Shown here: piece after piece, positions 40,241 through 50,394 of the stretch
Position numbering within the stretch: position 1 is the first letter of the stretch
Layout: the number at the start of each line of letters is the position of its first letter
Program-made: the position numbers and the translations under genes
Assembly: GCA_039621445.1 (NCBI GenBank)
Contig: CP154956.1
Coordinates: forward strand, 64,682,257-64,746,256
DNA from: Euglena gracilis
Taxonomy: Eukaryota > Euglenida > Euglenophyceae > Euglenales
Reading direction: 5' to 3'
DNA: 64,000 bases
Notes under the pieces: model-generated
Database searches by the model: none
Told to the model about the DNA's origin: nothing
The model's input: the letters and a program-made list of their open reading frames with translations, nothing else

Positions 40241-41499
40241 GGCAGGAAGCAGCTTCAATCACTCCCCCTTAGCACACCATGCGGAATTGTAGCCAATGTT
40301 TTCTCCCTAAGGCTGTGTTTATAGCAACATGGCTTTGGTCAAAGTCTGTGTTTCTAAACACAGACTTTGGCGTGCCGAAGTCTGTGTTTAGAAACACAGA
40401 CTTTGACCTAAGTCTGTGTTTCTAAACACGGACTCCGACCAAGAAAATTGTGTTCACAATATTTGGACCCGAAGCATCCCGATGCAGAAATAAGGAGCAC
40501 TTTGGGGGGGGGTCAATTTTTGGGCTTTGGCGCCTTCGGCGCCAAGAGAAAATAGCCACTTTGAGGGGGGGGGACAAATTTGCCAAAACGGCCATTGTGA
40601 GGGAGGGGACACTTTGGGGGGGGGGTCAAACTTTGGGCTTTGGCGCCTTCGGTGCCCAGAAAAAATGGCCACTTTGAGGGGGGGGAACAAATTTGCCAAA
40701 ACGGCCATTGTAGGGAGGGGACACTTTGGGTCAATTTTTGGGCTTCGGCGCCAAGGGGGGGGGAACAAATTTGCCAAAGGGGCCATTTTGAGGGAGGGGA
40801 CACTTTGGGGGGGGGGTCAATTTTTGGGCTTTGGCACCTTCGGCGCCCAGAAAAAAAATGGCCACTTTGAGGAGGGGGGGAACAAATTTGCCAAAACGGC
40901 CATTGTAGGGAGGGGACACGTTGGGGGGGGGGGGTCAATTTTTGGGCTTTGGCGCCTTCGGCGCCAAGAGAAATTGGCCACTTTGAGGGGGGGGGGACAA
41001 ATTTGCCAAAAAATTGGCCACTCTGGGGGCACTTTGAGGGGTGAGTTTTTTTTGTCCCAAGTGGCCCAGAGGGAAGTTCCCCAAAAATATCACCACACAA
41101 GGTTAGGTTAGGTGACATTTGGTGCTCATCAACTTAAGCCTACCAAAGAACTCTTGGATCGTTGGGTGCAGCGCCCACAGCATTCTTATCAACGTTGCAA
41201 AGTGAAACAGCAAAATGGGGTATTGAAAGAAAAAGGAGTCGATGCAAATCTTATATCCGTGGACTGAGGCCCAAGACACACACTGTGTCTCGTGGACTGA
41301 GTCCACGAGACACAGTGTGTGTCCCCGTGGACTGGGACACACACTGTGTCTCGTGGACTGAAAAATAAAAGGTGTTTGCCAGAAATGCGAGGTGTTCTAC
41401 ATCTAATGCAATGCAGCAGGGCAGTGGAAAGATGGTCACCGGACAACCGTGAGCTGTAACAGCTGAGAGACAGTTGGCGCGAATTTGGAACAATAGTCG

Positions 41500-42212
41500 T
41501 CGGGACACGGAACGGCATAACAGACAACGAGGAGACGTAACGAGTAACCCAGCGTTACGCCTTACTGACCAACACAGAGCCGACGTCATGAGGCGGTTCA
41601 GTTGCGGAAACTGTTTTTTGGAAGATGGAACCAGAATGCCGTCCGGGTCAACAGATGTGAACACCCGTGCGAGAGAGTTGAAATGACCTCGGACAGTAGA
41701 AGGCAGGTATGTCTCGAATTTGAATGTGGTGCCACACTGTGCCCGGCGTTGTTGCTCAGCTTGATTGATGAGGGTAGCCTCATCAAACAAATATCTGGGG
41801 TCAATGACCCAACCAGCCCATGCGGAAAAAAAGCCATCCAGGTCCTCATACTGAGCGTTCAGATGTTTACACGCCTGCTGGAACTCCAACAGGCGTGTAA
41901 CAGCTACACGCTCAGCCTTTGCGGTCCATTTTGGGTTCTCTTCCAACACGTTGGCCAACAACGTACCGTGTATTGTGTCAAGAACTGTGTTTGGGCCAAG
42001 AGTTAGGGGGAGCCCAGGGGCGGGGACCGCGGCGCCGAAGGCGCCGCGGTCGCCCCTGGGCCCCCCTAAAACCTTGGCCCAAAACACTGTTCTGGGTCAA
42101 CAGCAGCGCCCTTCTGCAAATCGACCAAATACTTTTCCAGTGTAGCAACAAATTCATCTGGTTTCGGGGGTCGGGGGAGCATGCGGTCCACACTGTTTGC
42201 GGTCTTCTTCAT
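41500..42212 (-). pseudogene. D protein: recombinase-family N-domain, interrupted
   Basis: Starts MKKTANSVDRMLPRPPKPDE and FVATLEKYL, breaks at a hairpin insertion (41,988-42,086), and resumes VLDTIHGTLLANVLEENPKW, LEFQQACKHLNAQYEDLDGF, FSAWAGWVIDPRYLFDEATL, then STVRGHFNSLARVFTSVDPD. It is closest to L (shared HGTLLA, LEFxxxC, AWxGW, LFDEA). No catalytic motif follows. The downstream frame runs into the terminal repeats, so it is a broken, non-autonomous copy. Confidence 0.7.
41988..42086. repeat. Solo hairpin insertion in the D gene
   Basis: A 99-bp hairpin with arms TGTTTGGGCCAAG...CCGCGGCGCC and a GAA loop. It interrupts the D reading frame between DPEQ and VLDTIHG. CTG flanks both sides (41,985-41,987; 42,087-42,089). 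Confidence 0.85.
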
Positions 42213-42518
42213 TTTCCGAAAGAAAAAACTGCAAGGACAGGTAGTGGAATGTGGTAAAACTTGTCCACGAGAAACCTTTATGCTCTGAGCCAAGTTATTG
42301 GGGGGCACTTGTTGGTCGGACCAGTGGAAATTCTTGATTTTTTCAGTTCACGAGGACACACACTGTGTCTCGTGGACTGGCAGTCCACGAGACACAGTGT
42401 GTGTCCTCGTGAACTGAAAATTTGACAAAAAATCGCAAAAAAATACGGGGTAGACATTGCGTGGCTAAGTTCCACGAGACACAGTGTGTGTCTTGGGCCT
42501 CTTAGTCAACGGATATAG

Positions 42519-42628
42519 ACAAAAATCGTCCATTGTAACCCGGACACACCGTGTACCCGGGTTATGGGCGCCTTCGGCGCCCATAACCCGGACACACGGT
42601 GTGTCCGGGTGACATGGACGATTTTTGT
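42519..42628. repeat. Terminal hairpin of element D (110 bp)
   Basis: Arms from ACAAAAATCGTCCA, through TAACCCGGACACACCGTGT, to a TGGGCGCC-TTC-GGCGCCCA loop and back. It lies two bases outside the right TIR. Confidence 0.9.
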
Positions 42629-42905
42629 GTAGTGTCACCTTTCACGTGTTCCCCATGTTTAACGGTAATCTTACCACTGTTTCGAAAGGATTCTAGTTCG
42701 GAAGACCACAGGCGGCGGCAAAAAAACTGCCCGGCGGCCACATATTCTTATTCCGGGGTTTCCGGCCGTCCGGGATCTGTGCAGCGGATCCTAATTCAGC
42801 TTCGCTTTGTCCAAAAATTATGTCGTCAGTCTGCCGTCCTTCGTCGAGGTTCTGAAACACAGACTTTGACCAAAGCCATGTTGCTTTATAAACACAGCCT
42901 TAAAT

Positions 42906-42989
42906 AACTGCGTCTTAAACGCAGACTCTGACCTGAGTCTGCGTTTCGAAACGCAGACTCAGGTCAGAGTCTGCGTTTAAGACGCAGTT
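42906..42989. repeat. C2 terminal hairpin
   Basis: A perfect 84-bp palindrome centred on CGTTTCGAAACG. Confidence 0.92.
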
Positions 42990-43011
42990 CTTGATATAGT
43001 GTCCTGGTTCG

Positions 43012-44405
43012 GGTTCTGTCAGGGACAAAGACATGAGAAATGGCCGAAGGAAAGAAACAAGAAGGGGAGCATTGACACAATTCTGAACATGATAACCTCA
43101 GCAAGGCGTCATTTGCCTCAAAGAAGTGCTTCAAAGAAGGTGCGCGTTTCGTTGTTTGTTCCCCCCCCTCGTTCAGAAGCTTTTTGTTGGCAAGGTCTTA
43201 TTTTTTTTATATCTGTCTCGGGGAGTTGGAGGGGGAGGGGGAGTGGGGGGGAGGGCCCAGGAGGGGACTGTGCAGGGGGGGGGGGAGAGGGGGGGGTCCC
43301 AAGGTTTGACCAACTGCACTGCCTTGTCTCCTTTACAGCGGCTCCCTGATCAATCTCCCCCCTCGGGAAGCAAAAATCGGGGGAAATTGAGGAGGTGGGG
43401 ATATTCAGTGGTTTTTTTGGACAGCAAAGGTTTGATGTCCTAAGGTTGGACGATTAATCTTAATCGACGGCACCGAGCGATTAATGCCAATTAATCGGGG
43501 GGTGGCGAACAATTACCGAACGATTAATGCCCCCTTTGGGTTCCTAGCATTATGATGACCAACAAACGCTTCATTTCCCTTGAAAAATAATGTTTTTCCT
43601 TAAAAATGATTTTTTTCTTTTCAGGATCTGTTCCCTGCACAGCTTTGCTTTTGTTATGGCAACCTCTTGGGTATGGCAGCATTTTAAGAGGATTTCAAGA
43701 GTATTTTTATTTATTTATTCAGCTCAAATTTGGGTCTTCTCAGATGGTCAACCAAAATATACGCCATGCGCGTTGTTGTGGGTCTGAAGGACTTCATCAA
43801 TCTGGTTGTGCCCAAGTCAAAGCATCGACCACATCGGGGGAGGGGGGGGGTTGGAGGACAGATTTCGGTTAAAGGTCGTGTTTTGGTTTTTGTTTCCCCC
43901 AAAAGAAAGCAACACACAATGGCATTTCTGTGAGACAGAGCCTCCAAAATGATCACTCCCAAGTGTTTTCCAGCACTGCTTTTTCAATGGTTTCCTTGGG
44001 AAGACCAATTATTTCGATTAATCACCCCCTGGCCGAATGAACGATTAATCAAGAGGTGGCGAACGATTAATCAAAAAATCGATTAATCGAAACAACCTCA
44101 GATGTCCAAAAATGATGATGCCATTTATTCCTATATATGACCGACAAGAGGAAATGCACAATATGGGCTTGAGATCGTCTGGGTTGAAAAAGAAAACATT
44201 GGCCAGCCCAGGACAAGCCTCATCATCCACCCAGGTGGTAGCTCCACCTGAAGAGCTTGCCCCTGATACGAGCGATGTCGTTCCTCCCCCTATCTTAGAC
44301 ATTCCCAGCGATGGGGAGGCTGCCGACGTCGCTCATGACCACCTTGTCGATCTTGATGCTAAATTAGCTCGGTCACTGGCACTTAATTTGCGCCCACGCA
44401 AATGA
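43012..44405 (+). CDS. Unknown spliced gene, split by element I2
   Basis: Exon 1 (43,018-43,140) reads GQRHEKWPKERNKKGSIDTI, LNMITSARRHLPQRSASKK and ends at AAG|GTGCGC. After a G-rich intron ending ctcctttacag, exon 2 reads RLPDQSPPSGSKNRGKLRRW up to GLMS. The last part (44,112-44,405) reads MMMPFIPIYDRQEEMHNMGL, then acidic/proline-rich DTSDVVPPPILDIPSDGEAA, and ends LARSLALNLRPRK with a stop. Removing I2 leaves a one-base frame problem in an A run. No domain is recognised; basic head and acidic linker are all that can be said. Confidence 0.4.
43441..44100. mobile_element. hAT-derived element I2, 7-bp TSD
   Basis: Same tips as I1. Exact duplication GATGTCC (43,434-43,440; 44,101-44,107). 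Keeps a 5' piece of the transposase gene including ATSWVWQHFKRI, like the start of a BED finger, before an intron (43,640-43,735), but lacks the hATC end kept in I1. Confidence 0.85.
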
Positions 44406-44477
44406 GCTTCCAAGGGGAGCTGACCCTTGCCTTTGTGCCGCCTCTTGGGAGCCTTCAGAAGAGGGGGGGGGAAATTA

Positions 44478-44631
44478 CCCCCCCCCCTTATTGTCCCACC
44501 GACCTCTCCCCGGGAGGCCCGACCGGACAATAAGGGGGGGGGGACAATAAGACCGTACCAAAGGAATTTCATTGGCCGAGCCAAAAAACCCCCCCGTCGG
44601 CCGGGGCCGAGGGACAATAAGGGGGGGGGGG
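44478..44631. mobile_element. GGGACAATAAGGGG MITE (H2), TA target
   Basis: CCCCCCTTATTGTCCC at left and GGGACAATAAGGGGGG at right, TA on each side (44,476-44,477; 44,632-44,633). A third internal GGACAATAAGGGG copy. Inverted relative of H1. Confidence 0.78.
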
Positions 44632-44689
44632 TAATCAGTGTTTTCCAGGGGTTGCCAAGATTGGGGAAACTGGCCGAAAAGGGGGGGGG

Positions 44690-44912
44690 ATTACCCTCAC
44701 CCCCCCCCTCAAAGTGGCCACCCTCCAGGCACCGTGGGACTCCAAAATGGCCACTCTGGCAGGGGGGCACTTTGGGGGGGGGGTCAAGTTCTGGCCCCCG
44801 GCGCCTTTGGCTCCAAAGGAAAATGGCACCTTGGGGGGTAACCTGAAATTTGCCAATATTTTTGGCCACTTTGGGGGGAGGGACGCTTTGAGGGGGGGTG
44901 AGGGTATTCTAT
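44690..44912. repeat. C-array-like fragment
   Basis: Units with caaagtggcca, CCGGCGCCTTTGG, aatttgccaatatttttggc and tttgagggggggtgagggt resemble the array and right part of element C. Confidence 0.65.
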
Positions 44913-44915
44913 AAG

Positions 44916-45016
44916 TTGTTTCGTGTTCTGATCCCGCTTTTTTACCAGGAAAACCGGGAGTGCCGAAGGCGCCCCCGGTTTTCCTAGTAAAAAAGCGGGA
45001 TCAGAACACGAAACAA
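44916..45016. repeat. Terminal hairpin of J2 (101 bp)
   Basis: TTGTTTCGTGTTCTGATCCC arms, loop GGGAGTGC-CGAA-GGCGCCCCC. It lies three bases outside the left TIR of J2. Confidence 0.9.
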
Positions 45017-45019
45017 TGT

Positions 45020-46480
45020 TGAAACCGTGTTAAGAGTCCACAATGTACACCGGTAGTGAAAACCGTGTTCAAGTCCACATGATTCGCGCAAAAAATGCCG
45101 ATTATAGTAAACACGTGTACAAAAATGGGGTACCTTGGTACATTGCAATTGTGCCGTGTTACGAACACGGTACAATGCAAATGTACCGTGTTTGTAACAC
45201 GTGTACATTGTACGGAAAGCGTGTTTACTCCTTTTGGTAACACGTGTGCACTGCAGGAAAGCGTGTTTACTTTTTTGGTAACACGTGTACATTTACGGAA
45301 AGCGTGTTAACACTTTTTGGTAACACGTGTGCATTATGCTAAAACGTGTTTCAAAAACGCCTTCACACCCTTCACAGCCATGATGCGCCTAGCTAACCTC
45401 GTTGAGGCCCGCATGCCTGCCCCTCCCACTGTTAAGCAGTTTGTGGAATCCCTCCAAAAGGTGAAATCTCCATCTGAGGAAGTTGATGCCTTAGTAGAAG
45501 TTGAGGCAAAAGATTACTGTCACGACCGCATGGCTGCCCTGAATTGTTTTACAGAATACATGGGGGTTTGCGCAGCCCATGGGGTACAACACGCGACGTT
45601 GGACGACTGTTTTTTGCGGTGGGCCCGCTGGTGCATTGATGCTCGGGTGTTGTACGCAACACCCGAGCAACAACTCGCCTGCGTTGCTGCCCGTACGGAG
45701 AGAGCTGGAACAGATTTTCGGGTTCGTTCCATGCCTGTTTTGTCTTTCCATACATACCTCAATGCCCTTGTTTTTTTTGTATAAAGTGTCAGACCGTGAC
45801 GGACCTCCAATTGTGGCCGCCTCTGCTTCCGGCTCTGTTTCCGTCTCCCAACGGTGACATCTTATGTCCCCCTTGTGGTGTGAAAGTTGGCTTCCCCACC
45901 ACCTCCGACGTAGCTCGGTCTGTTTCCTGTGTGAGTAGTGCGGACACCTACCATTTTGTGTGTGCTGACCTGCGCCGAGCTCCCAAACGTCCCTGGAAAT
46001 GCACGGGATGTTTGTGATGCCTTTCGTGATGTGCTATTGTTCCTGGCCAACAGGCCACGAGGTGTTTGCAGCATGCGTCTGCGTACCCTCCCCCCCCACA
46101 ATACGCTACTTCCCGCCGCTGTGTTGCTTCTTGCTTCCGTTGAGCAGTATGTCCATCGTTCCATGCACTCTAGTTATGCTGTAACCCTACAGAATATTTT
46201 TCATTTATAACACGGAACAATGCAGATGTACCGTGTTTGTAACACGTGTACATTGTACGGAAAACGTGTTTACTCTTTTTGGTAACACATGTACACTACA
46301 AGAAAGCGTGTTTACTCTTTTGGTAACACGTGTACATTGTACGGAAAGCGTGTTAACACTTTTTCGTAACACGTGTACATTGTACGGAAAGCGTATTACA
46401 AACACGTTTTCCACCGCTGTACACGTGGACTGAACACGGTTTTCACGGCCGGTGTACATCGTGGACTTAACACGGTTTCA
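45020..46480. mobile_element. Recombinase-family element J2 (1.46 kb)
   Basis: TIRs TGAAACCGTGTTAAGAGTCC at the left, complement at 46,452-46,480. Subterminal palindromes GTAACACGTGTACATTGTAC with CGGAAAGCGTGTT spacers: five or more at the left (45,105-45,350), five at the right (46,205-46,430). One gene inside. Confidence 0.88.
45380..46017 (+). pseudogene. J2 protein: recombinase-family N-domain plus PHD-like finger
   Basis: MMRLANLVEARMPAPPTVKQ, then CFTEYMGVCAAHG, LRWARWCIDARVLY and RVRSMPVLSFHTYLNAL align with K residue by residue through the end of the N-domain. The frame stops just after, at a T run (45,784). From 45,865 a second frame gives LCPPCGVKVG, then SCVSSADTYHFVCADLRRAP, then KCTGC and a stop at 46,015. 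This is a PHD finger in which one of the eight ligands (second Cys of the CxxC before His) is Ser. ADLRRAPK matches QDLRRPPK of L. The catalytic segment is missing, as in L. Confidence 0.7.
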
Positions 46481-46499
46481 GGGGGGAAAATTGATCAGT

Positions 46500-47007
46500 G
46501 AACCGCTGTAGGTCCCTGGAACAGGTGAGCAACACAAGGGATTTGTGTTTCCAAGTCGTTTTGGGGGCCAAATCCCTTTTTTTGCTCAACTCTTCGAGGG
46601 ACCCAAAATAACAATATCTCCTATGTTTCCAAGTCGTTTTGGGGTGCAAATACCTTTTGTTGTTCAACTGTTCGAAGGCCCCAAATTGCCTAAATCCCTT
46701 GTGTTTCCCAGTTTATGGGGGGCAAATCCCCTGGGTTTCCAGGTCATTTTCCCTTTTGTTGCTCAACTGCGCGAGGGCCCCGGAAAAACAAAATCCCTTG
46801 TGTTTCCAAGTTGTTTTGGGGGGCGAATCCCTTGGGTTTCCAAGTCGTTTTGGGGTTGTGTTTCGAAGTTATTTTTTGGGGAGCAACTCCCTTTTTGTTG
46901 CTCAACTGTTCGAAGGCCCCATAAAAACAAAATCTCTTGTGTTTCTAAGTCGTTTTGGAGAGCAAATCCCTTTTGTTGCTCAACAGTCCGAGGGCCCCGG
47001 AAGAACA
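46500..47007. repeat. Satellite of about 36-bp units, block 1
   Basis: Units gcaaatcccttgtgtttcca plus agtcgttttgggggg alternate with a spacer ttgctcaactgttcgagggc plus cccaaaataacaaa. All long frames here are periodic translations of the satellite. Confidence 0.9.
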
Positions 47008-48377
47008 ATATATCAAGAACTGCGTCTTAAACGCAGACTCTGACCTGAGTCTGCGTTTCGAAACGCAGACTCAGGCCGAAGGCCTGAGTCTGCGTTTCGA
47101 AACGCAGACTCAGGTCAGAGTCTGCGTTTAAGACGCAGTTATTTAAGGCTGTGTTTATAAAGCAACATGGCTTTGGTCAAAGTCTGTGTTTCTCAACCTC
47201 GACGACGGACGGCAGAGTGACGACAGATTTTTTGGGACAAAGCGAAGCTGAATTAGGATCCGCTGCACAGCTCTGGGACGGCCGGAAACCTCAGAATAAG
47301 AATACGTGGCCGCCGGGCAGCTTTTGGCCACCGTTTGTGGTCTTCCGAACTAGAATCCTTTCGAAATAGGGTTAACATTACTCTTAAACATGGGAACATA
47401 TGTGAAAGATGACACAAGATTACATCGTCTCCTTCCTTTTGCATACCCCATTTTGCGTGCTTCACTTTGCAACGTTGATGAGAATGCTCTGGGCGCTGCA
47501 CCCACGATCCAAGAGTTCTTTGGTAGGCTCCCAAAAGTTGATGAGCAAAGATGTTACCTAACCTAACCTTGTATGGTGATATTTTTGGGGAGCTACCCTC
47601 TAGGCCATTTGGGACAGAAAAAAACACCCTCACCCCCCCCCCTCAAAGTGCCCCCCTCAGAGTGGTCAAAAATTTTGGCAAATTTGTCCCCTCCCCTCAA
47701 AGTCATTTCCTCTTGGCGCCGAATGAGCCTAAGCCCAAAAATTGACCCCCCAAAGTGTCCCCTCCCTGCCGTTTTTGGCAAATTTGTTCCCCCCCCCTCA
47801 AAGTGGTCATTTTCTCTTGGCGCCTAAGCCCAAAAATTGACCTCCCCAAAGTGTCCCCTCCCTCACAATGGCCGTTTTGGCAAATTTGTCCCCCCCCCTC
47901 AAAGTGGCCTTGGCGCCGAAGGCGCCAAAGCCCAAAAATTGACCCCCCCCCCCAAAGTGTCCCCTCCCTCACAATGGCCGTTTTGGTTCCCCCCCTCAAA
48001 GTGGCCATTTTCTCTTGGCGCCGAAGGCGTTGGCGCCGAAGGCGCCAAAGCCCAAAAATTGACCCCCCCCCCCAAGTGTCCCCTCCCTCACAATGGCGTT
48101 TTGGCAAAATTGGCCCCCCCCTCAAAGGGGCCATTTTCTCTTGGCGCCGAAGGCCCAAAGCCCAAAAATTGACCCCCCCCAAATTCTTTTATTTCTGCAT
48201 CATTGGGATGTTTCCGGGTCCAAATACTGTGAACACAGTTTTCTTGGTCGAAGTCCGTGTTTAGAAACACAGACTTAGGTCAAAGTCTGTGTTTCTAAAC
48301 ACGGACTTCGGCACGTCAAAGTCTGTGTTTAGAAACACAGACTTTGACCAAAGCCATGTTGCTATAAACACAGCCTT
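47008..48377. mobile_element. Element C3 inserted in the satellite (reverse of C2)
   Basis: Starts TATATCAAGAACTGCG with an enlarged hairpin (47,018-47,140, centre CAGGCCGAAGGCCTG), then TIR AAGGCTGTGTTTATAAAGC (47,145). The array of ~100-bp units is at 47,630-48,180, and AAACACAGACTTTG palindromes lead to the end CACAGCCTT (48,377). Satellite sequence resumes on both sides. Confidence 0.88.
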
Positions 48378-49585
48378 AATCCCTTGTGTTTCCAAGTCGT
48401 TTCGGGGGGCAAATCCCTTGTGTTTCCAAGTTGTTTTGGAGGCCAAATCCATTCTGTTGTTCAACCGTTCGAAATAACAAAGCCCCCTGTGTTTCCAAGT
48501 CGTTTTGGAAGGCAAATCCCTTTTGTTGTTGTTCGAGGGCCCCAAAATGCCAAAGTCTCCTGTGTTTACAAGTCGTTGGGGGGCAAATCCCTTGCGTTTC
48601 CAAGTCGTATTGGGCGGCAAATCCCTTGCGTTTCGAAGTTGTTTTGGGGGGCAAATCCCTTGTGTTTCGAAGTCGTTTCGGGGGACAAATCCGTTGGGTT
48701 TCTGATTCGCGAGGCAAATCCCCAAAATTACAAAATCCTCTGTGTATCCAAGTCGTTTCGGGGGGCAAATCCCTTGTGTTTCGAAGTCGTTTTGGGAGGC
48801 AAATCCCTTGTGTTTGCAAGTTTTTTGGGGGGCCAAATCGCTTTTGTTGCTCAACTGTTCGAGGGCCCCAAAACAACAAAATCCTCTGTGTTTCCAAGTT
48901 GTTTTGGGGGGCAAATTCCTTGTGTTTCCAAGTCGTTTTGAAGGCCCCAAAATAACAAAATCCCTTGTGTTTCCAAGTTTTTTTGGGGCAAATTCCTTGT
49001 GTTTCCAAGTCGTTTTTGGGTCAAATCCCTTTTTGTTGTTCAAATGTTCGAGGGCCCCAAAATAACAAAGCCCCCTGTGTTATCAAGTTGTTTTGGGGGG
49101 CAAATCCTTTGTGTTTCGAAGTTGTTTTGGGGGGCAAATCCGTTTTGTTGCTCAACTGTTCGAGGGCCCCAGAAAAACAAAATCCTTTGTGTTTCCAAGT
49201 CGTTTTGGGGGGCAAATCCCTTCTGTACCCAAGTCATTTTGGGGGCAAATCCCTTGTGTTTCCAAGTTGTTTTGGGGGGCAAATCCTTTTTGTTGCTCAA
49301 ATCTTCGAGGGCCCCAAAATTTCAAAATCCCTTGTTTTTCCAAGTTGTTTTGGGGGGGCAAATCCCTTGGCTTTCCAAGTCGTTTCGGGGACAAAGTAAA
49401 TCCCTTTGTGTTGTTCAACTGTTCGAGGGCCCCAGAATAACAAAGCCCCCTGTGTTTTCAAGTCGTTTTGGGGGGCAAATTCCTTGTGTTTCGAAGTTGT
49501 TTTGGGGGGCAAATCCTTTGTGTTTCCAAGTCGTTTTGGGGGCCAAATCCCTTTTGTTGCTCAACTCTTTGAGGGCCCAAAATAA
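48378..49585. repeat. Satellite block 2
   Basis: About thirty units of the same satellite in the same orientation as block 1. Confidence 0.92.
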
Positions 49586-49988
49586 ACCCCCCCCATTTAT
49601 AACGACCCGTTGTTATCCGACTTTTGAGTTTGTGGAAAATCGAAAGGGGGTCGTTATAAATGGGGGGTCGTTATAAATGGGGGGTCGTTATAAATGGGGG
49701 GGTTACCCAAAGTCGGGGTATTGAGACCTTGTATCTGAAGTTTTCTGTGTCCCTTACAGCCATGTCTCCTCTCCCCACACTCCCCGCACCCTTAAGCAGC
49801 GGTCTATCCGCTCGTACTTCAAATAACCCGTCCGAGCACGAACGCTCATGTGTCTTTCCGCGCTTTGCTTGCAGCTTCCCGACATGGGTCGTTATATTTC
49901 TCAAACTGGTGGAATTCTCCGAATGGGTCGGTATAAATGGGGGGGGGGGTCGTTATCAGAGGGGGGTCGTTCTAAATGGGGAGGGGGT
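49586..49988. mobile_element. Element T with exon-like cargo, TAA duplication
   Basis: ACCCCCCCCATTTATAACGA at left, TCGTTCTAAATGGGG... at right, several GTCGTTATAAATGGGG copies at both ends, TAA on each side. The centre has an acceptor-like ctgtgtcccttacag followed by an open frame MSPLPTLPAPLSSGLSARTS, NNPSEHERSCVFPRFAC. This could be a captured exon. Confidence 0.7.
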
Positions 49989-50394
49989 TAACAAAATCCC
50001 TTGTGTTTCCAAGTTGCTTTGGGGGCAAATCCCCTTTGTTGCTCAACTGTCCGAGGGCCCCGGAAAAAACAAAATCCCTCGTGTTTCCAAGTTGTTTCGG
50101 GGGGAAAATCCCCCCCAAAAAGCCTTGGAAACACAAGGGATTTGCCTCGCGAAACGACTTGGAAACGCAAGGAATTTGACCCCAAAACAACTTGGAAACA
50201 CAAGGGATTTTCTTATTTTGGGGCCCTCGAAGAGTTGAGCAACAAAAAGGATTTGCCCCCCAAAACAACTTGGAAACACAAGGGATTAACCCCCCGAAAC
50301 GACTTGGAAACACAAGGTATTGAACAATAAAAGGGATTTGCCCCAGAAAATGACTTCGAAACACAAGAGATTTGCCTCCCAAAACTACTACATA
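49989..50394. repeat. Satellite block 3, orientation flips at about 50,115
   Basis: To the left units read cccttgtgtttccaag; to the right they read cttggaaacacaaggg. The junction is cggggggaaaatccccccc. Confidence 0.85.

Larger units (their letters stand above)
41253..42516. mobile_element. Recombinase-family element D, nested in C2
   Basis: TIRs: left ATATCCGTGGACTGAGGCCC then AAGACACACACTGTGTCTCG; right is the complement (to 42,516). Subterminal palindromes GAGACACAGTGTGTGTC are repeated four times at the left and three at the right. C1 (27,262) and C3 (47,410-47,440) show the uninterrupted site. Confidence 0.88.
40309..42998. mobile_element. Element C2 (with D and a hairpin nested)
   Basis: TIRs AAGGCTGTGTTTATAGCAAC (40,309) and the complement of it near 42,880-42,905, followed by the 84-bp hairpin and TTCTTGATATAG. 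The left has AGTCTGTGTTTCTAAACACA palindromes, then an array of about six ~100-bp units (40,500-41,030). Removing D and its hairpin restores the C1/C3 sequence. No C-encoded protein is evident. Confidence 0.85.

Noticed and set aside
40450-41118. Glycine-rich and proline-rich frames of about 200 residues
   Set aside because: Products of the C-element array with G runs; no start context, no splice sites, and the opposite strand is equally open.
46230-46430. Regularly spaced repeats that look like a CRISPR array
   Set aside because: Repeat and spacer are both repeated and palindromic, occur at both ends of a transposon, and the genome is eukaryotic.
46545-50330. Many overlapping frames of 100-260 residues
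   Set aside because: All are periodic readings of the ~36-bp satellite.
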